A DNA stretch of 15,890 nt from Candidatus Uhrbacteria bacterium (GCA_023246275.1 JAHFIS010000004.1:1-15890); one strand, 5' to 3'. Positions 6,564 through 13,335 are shown, counted from the stretch's first letter. The notes: generated from the letters alone by a model not told the origin. Numbers and translations are program-made.

Positions 6564-8549
6564 ATGAATAAGGAAGACGCTAAAATCCGCATCGCGAAGC
6601 TTCGCGCATCCATCGACGAGTACCGCCACGCGTACCACGTCCTCGACCAGGCGACGATCTCCGACGCCGCGCTCGATTCGCTCAAGCATGAGCTGTACAA
6701 GCTCGAACAGGAGTTTCCCGATCTCATCACGCCGGACTCCCCAACCCAGCGCGTCGGCGGAACCCCGCTCGACAAGTTCGAGAAGGTGACGCATGAGAAG
6801 CCGATGCTCTCGATGGAGGACGTGTTCACGCTGTCCGAGTTCGGCGAATGGTTCGATCGGATCCACAAGCTGTCGAACGCAACGACATTTTTCCTGATGC
6901 CTAAGATCGACGGCCTGGCGGTTTCGATCGTCTACGTCGACGGATTACTCTCGTCCGCCGCGACGCGGGGAGACGGGAAGATCGGCGAGGACGTGACGAC
7001 GAACGTGCGGACGATCGAGTCCGTCCCGTTGCGACTTGGGGTCGGGAAGGGCGGGACGGTCGAGGTTCGCGGGGAGATTTACATTGCGACCGATGATTTT
7101 AAAAAGCTTAACGACGCGCAAGCCGCAAAAGACGAGCCACTCTTTGCGAACCCTCGGAATGCCGCGGCCGGATCCGTGCGCCAGCTCGACCCGAAGGTTA
7201 CCGCGTCGCGCCACCTGTCGTTCGTCGCGTGGGACCTCGTGACCGACCTCGGGCAGACGACGCAGGCCGAGGAGTGGGAGATTCTGCGCAATCTGGGATT
7301 CAAGCCGACGCCGGATTCGATCGTCGTCTCCACCGTCGAGGAGATTCAGGCGCATTGGAAGTCATTGCAGATGAAACGCGACGGACTCGGATTCTGGGTC
7401 GACGGGATGGTCGTTCGCGTAAATGACAACGCGGCGTACGACGGTCTCGGCGTCGTCGGAAAAACCCCGCGCGGGCTGGTCGCGTGGAAGTTCCCGGCGG
7501 AGGAAGTCACGTCGGTCGTGAGGGACATCCAGTGGTTCGTCGGTCGTACCGGCGCGATCACCCCGGTCGCGGTCCTCGAGCCGACTCAGCTTGGCGGAAC
7601 GACCGTCCAGCACGCGTCGCTTCATAACTTCGACGAGATCCAGCGACTCGACGTGCGCGTCGGGGATACGGTCGTCCTGTACAAGGCGGGAGATATTATT
7701 CCGAAAGTGAAGGGGGTCGTCGTGGGATTAAGGGCGAATGGGGCTAAGGAGGCTAACGTGCCGAAAGAGTGTCCCGTCTGCGGATCGCCCGTCGAGCGCA
7801 AGGAAGGCGAGGTCGCGATCGTCTGTTCGAATCGCCAGTGTTCCGCGCAGAACCAGGAGGCCGTGCTGCACGCGGCGCGGGCGTTCGCCATCGACGGGAT
7901 CGGGCCGGCGACCATCGCCACGCTCATGGACGCGGGAATCATCCAGCTCCCGCCCGACCTGTTCAAGCTGATCCCGGACGATTTCGTCGGTCTGGAGGGA
8001 TTCGGCGAGGTGTCGGCGAACAAGCTCGTCGACGAGATCCAGGCGCGCAAGGAAATCCCTCTCGCCAAGTTCATAGTCGCGCTCGGCATCCGCAACGTCG
8101 GAGAGGAAACCGCGCGCGACCTGGCTAAACGGTTCCGGACGATCGACGCGCTGATGGCCGCGACGCTCGACGACCTGACCGCCGTTCCTCAGGTGGGCGC
8201 CATCGTCGCGCAGAGCGTCGTAGACTTCTTCGCGGACGAACACCACCGCGACATCGTCGCCGCCTACGTCGCGAATGGCATTCAGATCGTTGTGCCACAA
8301 CTCACTACTCACAACCAACCGCTCACCAACCGTTCCTTCGTCCTCACCGGCGGCCTCGACACGATGTCGCGCGAAGAGGCCAAGGAGAAAATCCGCGCGC
8401 TCGGCGGCGACCTGTCGGAGTCCGTCAGCAAGAAGACGGCGTATGTGATCGTCGGAACCGATCCCGGATCGAAGTTCGAGAAGGCCAAGAGCCTCGGCGT
8501 TCCGATATTGTCCGAAAACGAATTTATCGCTATGCTCGCATCACTATGA
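6564..8549 (+). CDS. ligA: NAD+-dependent DNA ligase LigA
   Basis: Seals nicks during replication and repair using NAD+ as the adenylate donor. It has 661 residues, close to the usual 670. The ATG at 6564 matches the typical LigA opening (domain Ia, with HAYHVLDQATISDAALDSL). The adenylation motif I is PKIDGLAV with catalytic K114. The other adenylation-domain landmarks include TRGDGKIGEDVTTN, EVRGEIYI and FANPRNAAAGSVRQLDP. An OB fold follows (GRTGAITPVAVLEP), then a four-cysteine zinc finger (CPVCGSP and CSNRQC), helix-hairpin-helix repeats (IDGIGPATIATL, VPQVG) and a C-terminal BRCT domain from about NRSFVLTGGLD. Oddity: the residue two before the lysine is M112, where the family normally has Glu (ExKxDG). 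The stop overlaps gatC (ATGA), making it the first gene of a four-gene operon. Confidence 0.97.
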   Translation: MNKEDAKIRIAKLRASIDEYRHAYHVLDQATISDAALDSLKHELYKLEQEFPDLITPDSPTQRVGGTPLDKFEKVTHEKPMLSMEDVFTLSEFGEWFDRIHKLSNATTFFLMPKIDGLAVSIVYVDGLLSSAATRGDGKIGEDVTTNVRTIESVPLRLGVGKGGTVEVRGEIYIATDDFKKLNDAQAAKDEPLFANPRNAAAGSVRQLDPKVTASRHLSFVAWDLVTDLGQTTQAEEWEILRNLGFKPTPDSIVVSTVEEIQAHWKSLQMKRDGLGFWVDGMVVRVNDNAAYDGLGVVGKTPRGLVAWKFPAEEVTSVVRDIQWFVGRTGAITPVAVLEPTQLGGTTVQHASLHNFDEIQRLDVRVGDTVVLYKAGDIIPKVKGVVVGLRANGAKEANVPKECPVCGSPVERKEGEVAIVCSNRQCSAQNQEAVLHAARAFAIDGIGPATIATLMDAGIIQLPPDLFKLIPDDFVGLEGFGEVSANKLVDEIQARKEIPLAKFIVALGIRNVGEETARDLAKRFRTIDALMAATLDDLTAVPQVGAIVAQSVVDFFADEHHRDIVAAYVANGIQIVVPQLTTHNQPLTNRSFVLTGGLDTMSREEAKEKIRALGGDLSESVSKKTAYVIVGTDPGSKFEKAKSLGVPILSENEFIAMLASL

Positions 8550-8848
8550 TCTCCAACGAACAAATCACGCACATCGCCAAGCTGGCCCGTCTTCGGGTCG
8601 AACCTGAGAACGTCGCAAAAACCGCGGGCGAGCTTGAATCCATCCTCGTGTACGTCACGAAACTGCAGGAGCTCGACACGGAGGGCGTGCCCGAACTGGC
8701 TCATGGCGACGGATTGTCGAACGTGTTCCGCGCCGACGTGGCGAACGGGTGCGACCAGGACGAGCGGTCGCGCGTCATCGCGGCGTTTCCGCATCGGGAA
8801 GGGAATTTGCTCGAGGTTCCGGCCGTATTTCAAGATCGAACCGAATAG
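8546..8848 (+). CDS. gatC: Asp/Glu-tRNA amidotransferase subunit C
   Basis: GatC is the small stabilising subunit of GatCAB, which converts Glu-tRNA(Gln) (and often Asp-tRNA(Asn)) into the amidated forms. It has 100 residues, normal for GatC. Recognisable elements are the N-terminal helix HIAKLARLRV, the motif ELESILVYVTKLQELDTEGVPEL that wraps around GatA, and the C-terminal belt ending in EVPAVF. The start overlaps the ligA stop by 4 nt, and gatA begins 2 nt after its stop. Having gatCA implies that this organism makes Gln-tRNA indirectly. gatB is not in the operon; lgt follows instead, so gatB must lie elsewhere if the complex is complete. Confidence 0.93.
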   Translation: MISNEQITHIAKLARLRVEPENVAKTAGELESILVYVTKLQELDTEGVPELAHGDGLSNVFRADVANGCDQDERSRVIAAFPHREGNLLEVPAVFQDRTE

Positions 8849-8850
8849 GT

Positions 8851-10284
8851 ATGGAAACTGCCATCAACATTGCCGCGGACGTACGGTCGGGAAAGAGGAC
8901 GGCGGAGAGCGTCGTGCGCGAGTCGTTGGACGCGATCGAGTCGGGGAACGGGAAGCTGAACGCGCTGCTCGGCGTTTTTTCGTCCGCGATCGAGGACGCG
9001 AGGGAGATTGACCGTCGCATCGCGGCGGGGGAGGACGTTGGCGTTCTGGCCGGAGTGCCGATCGTGATGAAGGACAACATGCTGGTGAGGGGCGAGCGGT
9101 GCTCCGCAGGATCGCGCATTTTGGAAAACTATGACGCGCCGTACGACTCGACCGTGACGACGCGGCTTCGCGCCGCGGGGGCCGTCCTTATCGGCCGCGC
9201 GAACATGGACGAGTTCGCCATGGGATCGTCGACGGAGAACTCGCATTACGGCCCGTCGCGCAATCCGTGGGACGTGTCTCGCGTCCCGGGAGGATCGTCG
9301 GGCGGCTCGGCCGTGGCGGTTGCGGCCGGGTTCGCGCCGATCGCGCTTGGCTCGGACACGGGCGGCTCGATTCGCCAGCCGGCGGCGCTGTGCGGCATCG
9401 TCGGGCTGAAGCCGACGTTCGGACGCGTCTCGCGCCACGGCCTCATGGCCCTGTCGTCGAGCCTCGACCAGATCGGCCCGTTCGCAAGGACGGTCGAGGA
9501 CGCTGAGCTGGTGATGGGCGTGATGCAGGGGAAGGATGAGATGGACGCGACGTCCTCCTACGCTCCTGCGGGAGCTTCGGAGGATAAAAGTGCCAATGAG
9601 GTCAAAGGACTCCGCGTCGGCGTCCCGAAGGAGTACTTCGTCGAAGGGATGGACGAGAACATTAAGAAGTCCGTGCTTGACGCGGTCGCGGAGTTCGAGC
9701 GCGCCGGGGCAGAGATCGTGCCGATCTCGCTGCCGACCGCCGAGTACGCGCTCGCCGCGTACTACGTCATCCAGCCGTGCGAGGCCGCCTCGAACCTCGG
9801 TCGTTTCGATGGGATTCGGTTCGGGTACTCGTCGGAAGGGCAGACGCTGCTTGAGTCATACGAGCGGTCTCGCGGGGAAGGGTTCGGGGCGGAAACGCAA
9901 CGCCGTATCATCCTCGGAACGTTCGTATCGTCGGCGGGGTATTCCGACGCGTTCTACAAGAAAGCCTCGAAGGTCCGCACGCTTATCAAGCGCGACTTCG
10001 ACGAGGCGTTCAAGCGCTGCGACGTGATCGCGGCGCCGACCTCGCCATCGCTCGCCTGGCCCATCGGCGAGAAGTTCGCGGATCCGCTCTCCATGTACCT
10101 CTCGGACATCTACACGGTCAGCGCCAACCTCGCGACGATCCCGGCGATGAGCGTCCCGTGCGGGTTTGTCGACGGTTTGCCAGTCGGCTTGCAGCTGATG
10201 GCGCGGCCGTTCGACGAGCAATCGTTGTATCGCGCGGGGAAGTTCTATCAGTCGGTCACGGACCATCATTTGAAAACCGCATGA
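8851..10284 (+). CDS. gatA: Asp/Glu-tRNA amidotransferase subunit A
   Basis: GatA is the amidase-signature subunit that releases ammonia from glutamine or asparagine for GatB. The ATG at 8851 is 2 nt after gatC and begins METAINIAADVRSGKRTAES; a longer frame from 8749 lies inside gatC and is not credible. It has 477 residues, typical of the family. The Ser-cisSer-Lys triad is present: K74 (PIVMKDN), S149 (PGGSSGGSA) and S173 (DTGGSIRQPA). Their spacing equals that of the Staphylococcus GatA triad (79/154/178, recalled from the literature). A short palindromic segment at 9553-9584 is read in frame in the variable loop before VKGLRVGVPKEYF, adding about a dozen residues rich in Ala, Ser and Gly. 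The stop overlaps the lgt start by 4 nt. Confidence 0.97.
   Translation: METAINIAADVRSGKRTAESVVRESLDAIESGNGKLNALLGVFSSAIEDAREIDRRIAAGEDVGVLAGVPIVMKDNMLVRGERCSAGSRILENYDAPYDSTVTTRLRAAGAVLIGRANMDEFAMGSSTENSHYGPSRNPWDVSRVPGGSSGGSAVAVAAGFAPIALGSDTGGSIRQPAALCGIVGLKPTFGRVSRHGLMALSSSLDQIGPFARTVEDAELVMGVMQGKDEMDATSSYAPAGASEDKSANEVKGLRVGVPKEYFVEGMDENIKKSVLDAVAEFERAGAEIVPISLPTAEYALAAYYVIQPCEAASNLGRFDGIRFGYSSEGQTLLESYERSRGEGFGAETQRRIILGTFVSSAGYSDAFYKKASKVRTLIKRDFDEAFKRCDVIAAPTSPSLAWPIGEKFADPLSMYLSDIYTVSANLATIPAMSVPCGFVDGLPVGLQLMARPFDEQSLYRAGKFYQSVTDHHLKTA
9553..9584 (+). repeat. Short palindromic repeat in frame within gatA
   Basis: Two 14-nt arms, TCCTCCTACGCTCC (9553-9566) and GGAGCTTCGGAGGA (9571-9584), separated by TGCG. 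The arms are complementary except at two positions. The segment encodes SSYAPAGASED in a loop that varies in length between GatA proteins. It looks like a dispersed CTCC...GGAG palindrome that entered a tolerant site. Dispersal cannot be shown from one copy. Confidence 0.6.
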
Positions 10285-11060
10285 TCCCGTTCATCGGCCT
10301 CAAGACGATCTCCCTCGGCCCCCTGACGATTCAAGTCTGGGGACTTATGGTCGCGCTTGGAATCCTGGCAGGGACGGCGACCGCGGCTCGGCTCGCCAAG
10401 CGCCGAGGACTCGACGCGTCCGTCGTTTGGGACGTCGCCGTTTGGATCACGGTCGCGTCGATGATCGGCGGTCGACTGTTCCACGTGGTCTTCTACGACC
10501 CCGCGACGTATCTCGCCGATCCGCTCCAGATCGTCGAGATCTGGAAGGGCGGCATGAGCATGTTCGGCGGCCTCGTCGGGGCGACGATCGCCGCGCTCTG
10601 GTTCCTTCGACGAAAGAAACTCGACCTTCTCGTCTACGCCGACACCCTCTGCCACGGCCTCCCCATCGGCATCGGCATCGGACGCATCGGCTGCTTCCTG
10701 ATCCACGACCACCCAGGAACGCTCACCCATTTCGTCCTCGGCACGACGTTCCCCGACGGCTCCGTCCGCCACGACCTCGGCCTCTACGAGTCCCTCTACG
10801 GCTTCGCCCTCGCGATCGTCTTCGCCCTCCTCGCGAAACGAAACGCCAAGCCGCCGACGTACCTCGTCGTGTTCCTCTCGGCGTACGGGATCTTCCGGTT
10901 CCTCGCCGACTTCCTGCGCATCGTCGACACGCGCTACTTCGGCCTGACCCCGGCGCAATTTCTGTCCGTCGTGATGGTCGGCGGGGCAATTGTCTTGTCA
11001 TTGCGAGCGAAGCGAAGCAATCTCTCGCGTAGGATTGCTTCGGCTACGGCCTCGCAATGA
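10281..11060 (+). CDS. lgt: Prolipoprotein diacylglyceryl transferase family protein, divergent
   Basis: Lgt transfers diacylglycerol from phosphatidylglycerol to the lipobox cysteine of prelipoproteins at the membrane. The ATG at 10281 overlaps the gatA stop; 259 residues, about seven hydrophobic segments. Family landmarks are GGRLFHVVFYDP (residues 63-74), WKGGMSMFGGLVGA (89-101), GIGRIGCFLIHDHPG (132-146), LGLYESLYGFAL and YGIFRFLADFLR. Several residues considered critical in E. coli Lgt differ by motif alignment: F95 where FHGG has the essential His, C138 where GRIGNF has Asn, and D210 where Glu is usual. The conserved arginines R135 and R206 are kept. About 20 C-terminal residues (LSLRAKRSNLSRRIASATAS) and the stop codon come from a palindromic repeat. 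It could be a real Lgt variant or a relative with another acceptor. Confidence 0.85.
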   Translation: MIPFIGLKTISLGPLTIQVWGLMVALGILAGTATAARLAKRRGLDASVVWDVAVWITVASMIGGRLFHVVFYDPATYLADPLQIVEIWKGGMSMFGGLVGATIAALWFLRRKKLDLLVYADTLCHGLPIGIGIGRIGCFLIHDHPGTLTHFVLGTTFPDGSVRHDLGLYESLYGFALAIVFALLAKRNAKPPTYLVVFLSAYGIFRFLADFLRIVDTRYFGLTPAQFLSVVMVGGAIVLSLRAKRSNLSRRIASATASQ

Positions 11061-11062
11061 CA
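10996..11062 (+). repeat. Palindromic dispersed repeat, copy 1 (GTCATTGCGAG type), at lgt 3' end
   Basis: The outer arms TGTCATTGCGAG (10996-11007) and CTCGCAATGACA (11051-11062) are perfect complements. The inner arms CGAAGCAATC (11013-11022) and GATTGCTTCG (11033-11042) are also perfect complements, giving a 67-nt nested hairpin. It covers the last 21 codons and the stop of lgt. Related copies occur at 13357-13427 and 14897-14929. It has no trailing T run, so it is not a classic terminator. Confidence 0.9.
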
Positions 11063-11102
11063 GATCGGAATACCTGTCGGCACAATCCAGACAAAATCTT
11101 CA

Positions 11103-11132
11103 TTGACAAATACGCTTCACATAGCGTATTTT
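11103..11132 (+). promoter_or_regulatory. Promoter of the TrmB-like regulator gene
   Basis: TTGACA (11103-11108), an 18-nt spacer, then TATTTT (11127-11132). It has a perfect -35 and a weaker -10. Transcription should begin near 11139, leaving a leader of about 34 nt with no Shine-Dalgarno before the ATG at 11173. The spacer is occupied by the palindrome listed next. Confidence 0.7.
11108..11131 (+). promoter_or_regulatory. Palindromic operator candidate inside the promoter
   Basis: A perfect 9+9 inverted repeat: AAATACGCT (11108-11116), loop TCACAT, AGCGTATTT (11123-11131). It spans from the end of the -35 into the -10, so a dimeric regulator bound here would block RNA polymerase. The obvious candidate ligand is the TrmB-like protein encoded directly downstream (autoregulation). 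The region is AT-rich and sits in an otherwise GC-rich window. Confidence 0.6.
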
Positions 11133-11172
11133 TCTATTTATCCACAATAACGTCGCCAATAAATTGTCGCGT

Positions 11173-11931
11173 ATGAAAAAGAACGATATCTTGTCACCTG
11201 AGGTCCTTGAACTGCTTGGCCTCACCGAGAAGGACTCGGTCGTCTACCAGTCGCTCCTGCGTCTCGGCAGCGCCCCTCTGCGTCGGATCGCGGAGACGGC
11301 GAACCTGAATCGCGGAACGGCGTATGACGCGCTCAAGCGGCTTATTGCCGTCGGGCTCGTGTCGCACGTCGACGCGAGGACGCACCGGTACTTTACCGCC
11401 GAAGATCCGCACAAGCTCCGTGGTCTAGCCACGCGCAGGGAAGTCGAATTGCGCGAGGCGAGGCAGGAACTCGACGGGATGATTCCGGGACTCGCCTTGC
11501 TCGCGGGGGCAAGCGGCCATCGGCCGGCCGTTCGCTACTACGAGGGAGACGCGGGAATCCGCGACATCCTGGAGGACATGCTGAGCACCACGGAGCGTGC
11601 GGAGACAAAGGAGTACCGGCTCTATTCGACGGCAGCCATCCGCGACCGCAAGACCGCGGCGTGGCCCGGTTACGACAAGGAACGCGTGAAGCGCGGCGTT
11701 CGCTGCCGCGCCATCGCGCTTGGCAAGGGCGGCGGGCTTCACGGGCTCGATGACCGGCGCTGGCTGACGCAGGAAAGCTCGGCCGCGACGTACATTGCGA
11801 TCTATCCGGGAAAGACGGCATATATCTCGCTCGACGACAGGAACAACCTGTTCGGCGTCATCATCGAGGACGCGGGTATTGCTGCCACGCAGGAGATGAT
11901 CTTCGACGGGCTGTGGAAGAGTCTGGCGTAG
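11173..11931 (+). CDS. TrmB-family winged-helix transcriptional regulator
   Basis: A predicted DNA-binding regulator of 252 residues. ATG 11173 is used; a TTG at 11164 would add only three residues. Residues about 15-85 form a winged helix of the TrmB type (LTEKDSVVYQSLLRLGSAPL, then IAETANLNRGTAYDALKRL as the recognition helix, and VSHVDARTHRYFTAEDP as the wing). A coiled-coil-like stretch (REVELREARQELDGM) follows, then a C-terminal domain starting RYYEGDAGIRDILEDML, the form common to TrmB-like proteins in archaea and CPR, where a sugar or other ligand may bind. It is monocistronic in appearance, with its own promoter and a palindrome in that promoter. Its targets are unknown; autoregulation is likely, and the downstream DUF218-like/HAD pair is another possibility. 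Confidence 0.85.
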   Translation: MKKNDILSPEVLELLGLTEKDSVVYQSLLRLGSAPLRRIAETANLNRGTAYDALKRLIAVGLVSHVDARTHRYFTAEDPHKLRGLATRREVELREARQELDGMIPGLALLAGASGHRPAVRYYEGDAGIRDILEDMLSTTERAETKEYRLYSTAAIRDRKTAAWPGYDKERVKRGVRCRAIALGKGGGLHGLDDRRWLTQESSAATYIAIYPGKTAYISLDDRNNLFGVIIEDAGIAATQEMIFDGLWKSLA

Positions 11932-11944
11932 GAAACCAATAAGT

Positions 11945-12063
11945 TACGAAGCACGAATTGGCTACTAATCTACAAACGGTCTACATATCGCTACGGAAGA
12001 TTGTCGAAATGTTTGTAAAATTTGTAGCGCATTTGTAGATTAGTAGCCAATTCGTGCTTCGTA
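11945..12063 (+). repeat. 119-nt inverted repeat with perfect 32-bp arms
   Basis: The arms at 11945-11976 (begins TACGAAGCACGAATTGG) and 12032-12063 (ends CCAATTCGTGCTTCGTA) are perfect reverse complements over 32 nt. They flank an AT-rich 55-nt core that repeats TTTGTA three times near its right end (12012-12036). It begins 13 nt after the TrmB-like gene's stop and ends 16 nt before the next start codon, filling the whole gap. The composition is much more AT-rich than the flanks. It may be a MITE-like element or a strong hairpin that insulates the two transcription units. It contains no coding capacity. Confidence 0.9.
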
Positions 12064-12068
12064 TCCTC

Positions 12069-12073
12069 AGGAG
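12069..12073 (+). promoter_or_regulatory. Ribosome binding site that fixes a TTG start
   Basis: AGGAG lies 6 nt before the TTG at 12080. It decides this start, since no ATG or GTG is near. It is one of only two clear Shine-Dalgarno sites in the window. Confidence 0.7.
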
Positions 12074-12079
12074 TCCTCC

Positions 12080-12631
12080 TTGTCCCACACCCTCACTCTC
12101 GTCTTCTGCGGCCCGCACGCGGACAGAACCTGGTCCCCCCTCTACCACCGCGTCGACCATGCCATCCGCGTCGCCGCCGAGTCGGACACGCCGCTTCTCA
12201 TCTCCGGCGACGCGCACGGAGGCAGGGCGGTCATGCACTTTGCCGACCGCGCCGAGTCGCGCGTGCGGTCCGTGATGGTCGCGTACGACCCGGGCGGATA
12301 CACGCAGACGGACGCGCAGGCCGCGATCCGCGCGCTTCGGGACCGTCCTGAGCTGGCAGGCGTCCGCGAGGTGCTCGTCGTGACCGACGACTGGCACTTC
12401 GAGCGCTGCCTGACCATGCTGGGCGGCGAACGCGACAGAATGGCTCCGTCCAGGGAGATCGCATTCAGGGACGCGTCCACGTCCGTCGGACCCAGGCCCC
12501 CCGCTATGGTTTTGGAGGGCGAGAGACGAGGAATCCTTGACTATCTGGCGGGGAAGCCGCACCGTTCCTTCGGCGAGCCCTTTGGCAAGCCGAACCATCC
12601 CGTCTTCGGCAATGAGGAGACCATTCCATGA
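12080..12631 (+). CDS. DUF218/YdcF-like domain protein
   Basis: A soluble protein of 183 residues starting at TTG, supported by an AGGAG site. The pattern resembles the YdcF/DUF218 (SanA-like) Rossmann fold: an opening strand LTLVFCG, ADRTWSPLYHRVDHAIRVA, the strand PLLISGD (residues 38-44), GGYTQTDAQAAIRAL (72-86) in the position of the family's conserved TxEN helix, and VLVVTDDWHFERCLTML (98-114), which matches the VTxxyHxxRa motif with H106 and R109. The family's first Gly-Gly-Gly stretch is reduced here to SGDAHGG. Biochemical function of the family is poorly defined; some members affect envelope integrity. No signal peptide or membrane helix is present. Its stop overlaps the start of a HAD phosphatase gene, so the two products probably work together. 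Confidence 0.55.
   Translation: MSHTLTLVFCGPHADRTWSPLYHRVDHAIRVAAESDTPLLISGDAHGGRAVMHFADRAESRVRSVMVAYDPGGYTQTDAQAAIRALRDRPELAGVREVLVVTDDWHFERCLTMLGGERDRMAPSREIAFRDASTSVGPRPPAMVLEGERRGILDYLAGKPHRSFGEPFGKPNHPVFGNEETIP
12614..12619 (+). promoter_or_regulatory. Ribosome binding site of the HAD gene
   Basis: GAGGAG ends 8 nt before the ATG at 12628, inside the end of the upstream gene. It supports that start over other in-frame options. Confidence 0.7.
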
Positions 12632-13290
12632 CCGACGTCCGCCCCGACGAGATCGTCGACGTCTTCGATCTCGACCACACGCTCCTGAACGCCGAGGCGC
12701 TCTGGTTCCGGCCAGCGCTCGACTGGCTCGAAACGTACACAGGACTTCCTCGTGCCGTCGTTAACGAGCGATTCGCGGCGTGCAACAAGAAGACGTTCAC
12801 GTTCGAGTCGTTGTTCGCCTCGCTCGGCGTTCCGTCTCCCCACTGGGAACGGATCGAGCGCCTGCTGCGCGGCGGCCTGTCGTCCCGGGCGAACCGGTCG
12901 CTCTATCCGTTCGTCCTCCCGATGCTCGCGGAACGCCGTCGCGTCGCCAGGCTCGTGCTTGTCACGGCCGGCGACGAGGCATGGCAGCGCTGGAAGTTCG
13001 AGCAGCTGACCGAGCTTCACCCGCTCTTTCTTCCCGAGGACTGCCACTTCGTCCCGCTGGCCGGCTCGAAGGCCGATCGCGTCGATCCGTACCGCGTCGC
13101 GTCGCGGCTTTCGTTCGTCGACGACTCGCCGCGCTGGCTCGAGGAGGTCGCCTCGCGAATCTCCCACGCCCGTCTCATTCGACCGGTCTGGTCGGATACG
13201 ACCGCTGCCGCAGACCATCCGGGTGACGGAAAGCACTGGGACGTCGCCTGCTCGGCGGCCGAGATTCACGCCATTCTCACCTTGCCCTGA
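12628..13290 (+). CDS. HAD-superfamily hydrolase
   Basis: A predicted cytoplasmic phosphatase of the haloacid dehalogenase superfamily, 220 residues. All four HAD motifs can be placed: motif I VFDLDHTLL (nucleophile D14, acid/base D16), motif II LVLVTAGD (T113), a motif III lysine around GSKADR (K148), and motif IV FVDDSPRW (D165, D166). A helical cap lies between motifs I and II (residues about 22-100), as in C1-type members. Its substrate cannot be read from sequence. The start is fixed by GAGGAG 8 nt upstream and overlaps the preceding DUF218-like stop by 4 nt (ATGA). The stop lies inside a terminator hairpin, so this closes a two-gene operon. HAD alone is a secure call; any specific activity is not. 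Confidence 0.88.
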   Translation: MTDVRPDEIVDVFDLDHTLLNAEALWFRPALDWLETYTGLPRAVVNERFAACNKKTFTFESLFASLGVPSPHWERIERLLRGGLSSRANRSLYPFVLPMLAERRRVARLVLVTAGDEAWQRWKFEQLTELHPLFLPEDCHFVPLAGSKADRVDPYRVASRLSFVDDSPRWLEEVASRISHARLIRPVWSDTTAAADHPGDGKHWDVACSAAEIHAILTLP

Positions 13291-13327
13291 ATCTTCGACG
13301 TTCGTCGGCCAGGGCCTTTTTCTTTTT
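13284..13327 (+). terminator. Intrinsic terminator after the HAD gene
   Basis: GCCCTG (13284-13289, overlapping the stop codon) pairs with CAGGGC (13310-13315). An inner hairpin CGAC-GTTC-GTCG (13296-13307) stacks within, with an internal loop. The structure is followed by C-TTTTT-C-TTTTT (13316-13327). Placement between two transcription units fits termination. Confidence 0.6.
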
Positions 13328-13335
13328 CCGTTGCA

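Noticed and set aside
6458..6868. N-terminal extension of the minus-strand gene beyond the ATG at 6457
   Set aside because: It would cross the gene's own promoter and the divergent ligA promoter and overlap the ligA coding start; the residues there are shadow-like.
10996..11062. Treating the repeat after lgt as an intrinsic terminator
   Set aside because: The hairpin is strong but no T tract follows on either strand, so rho-independent termination is not supported.
12001..12021. Possible promoter inside the large inverted repeat (TGTAAAAT)
   Set aside because: No -35 at workable spacing; the AT-rich repeat interior gives such matches by chance.
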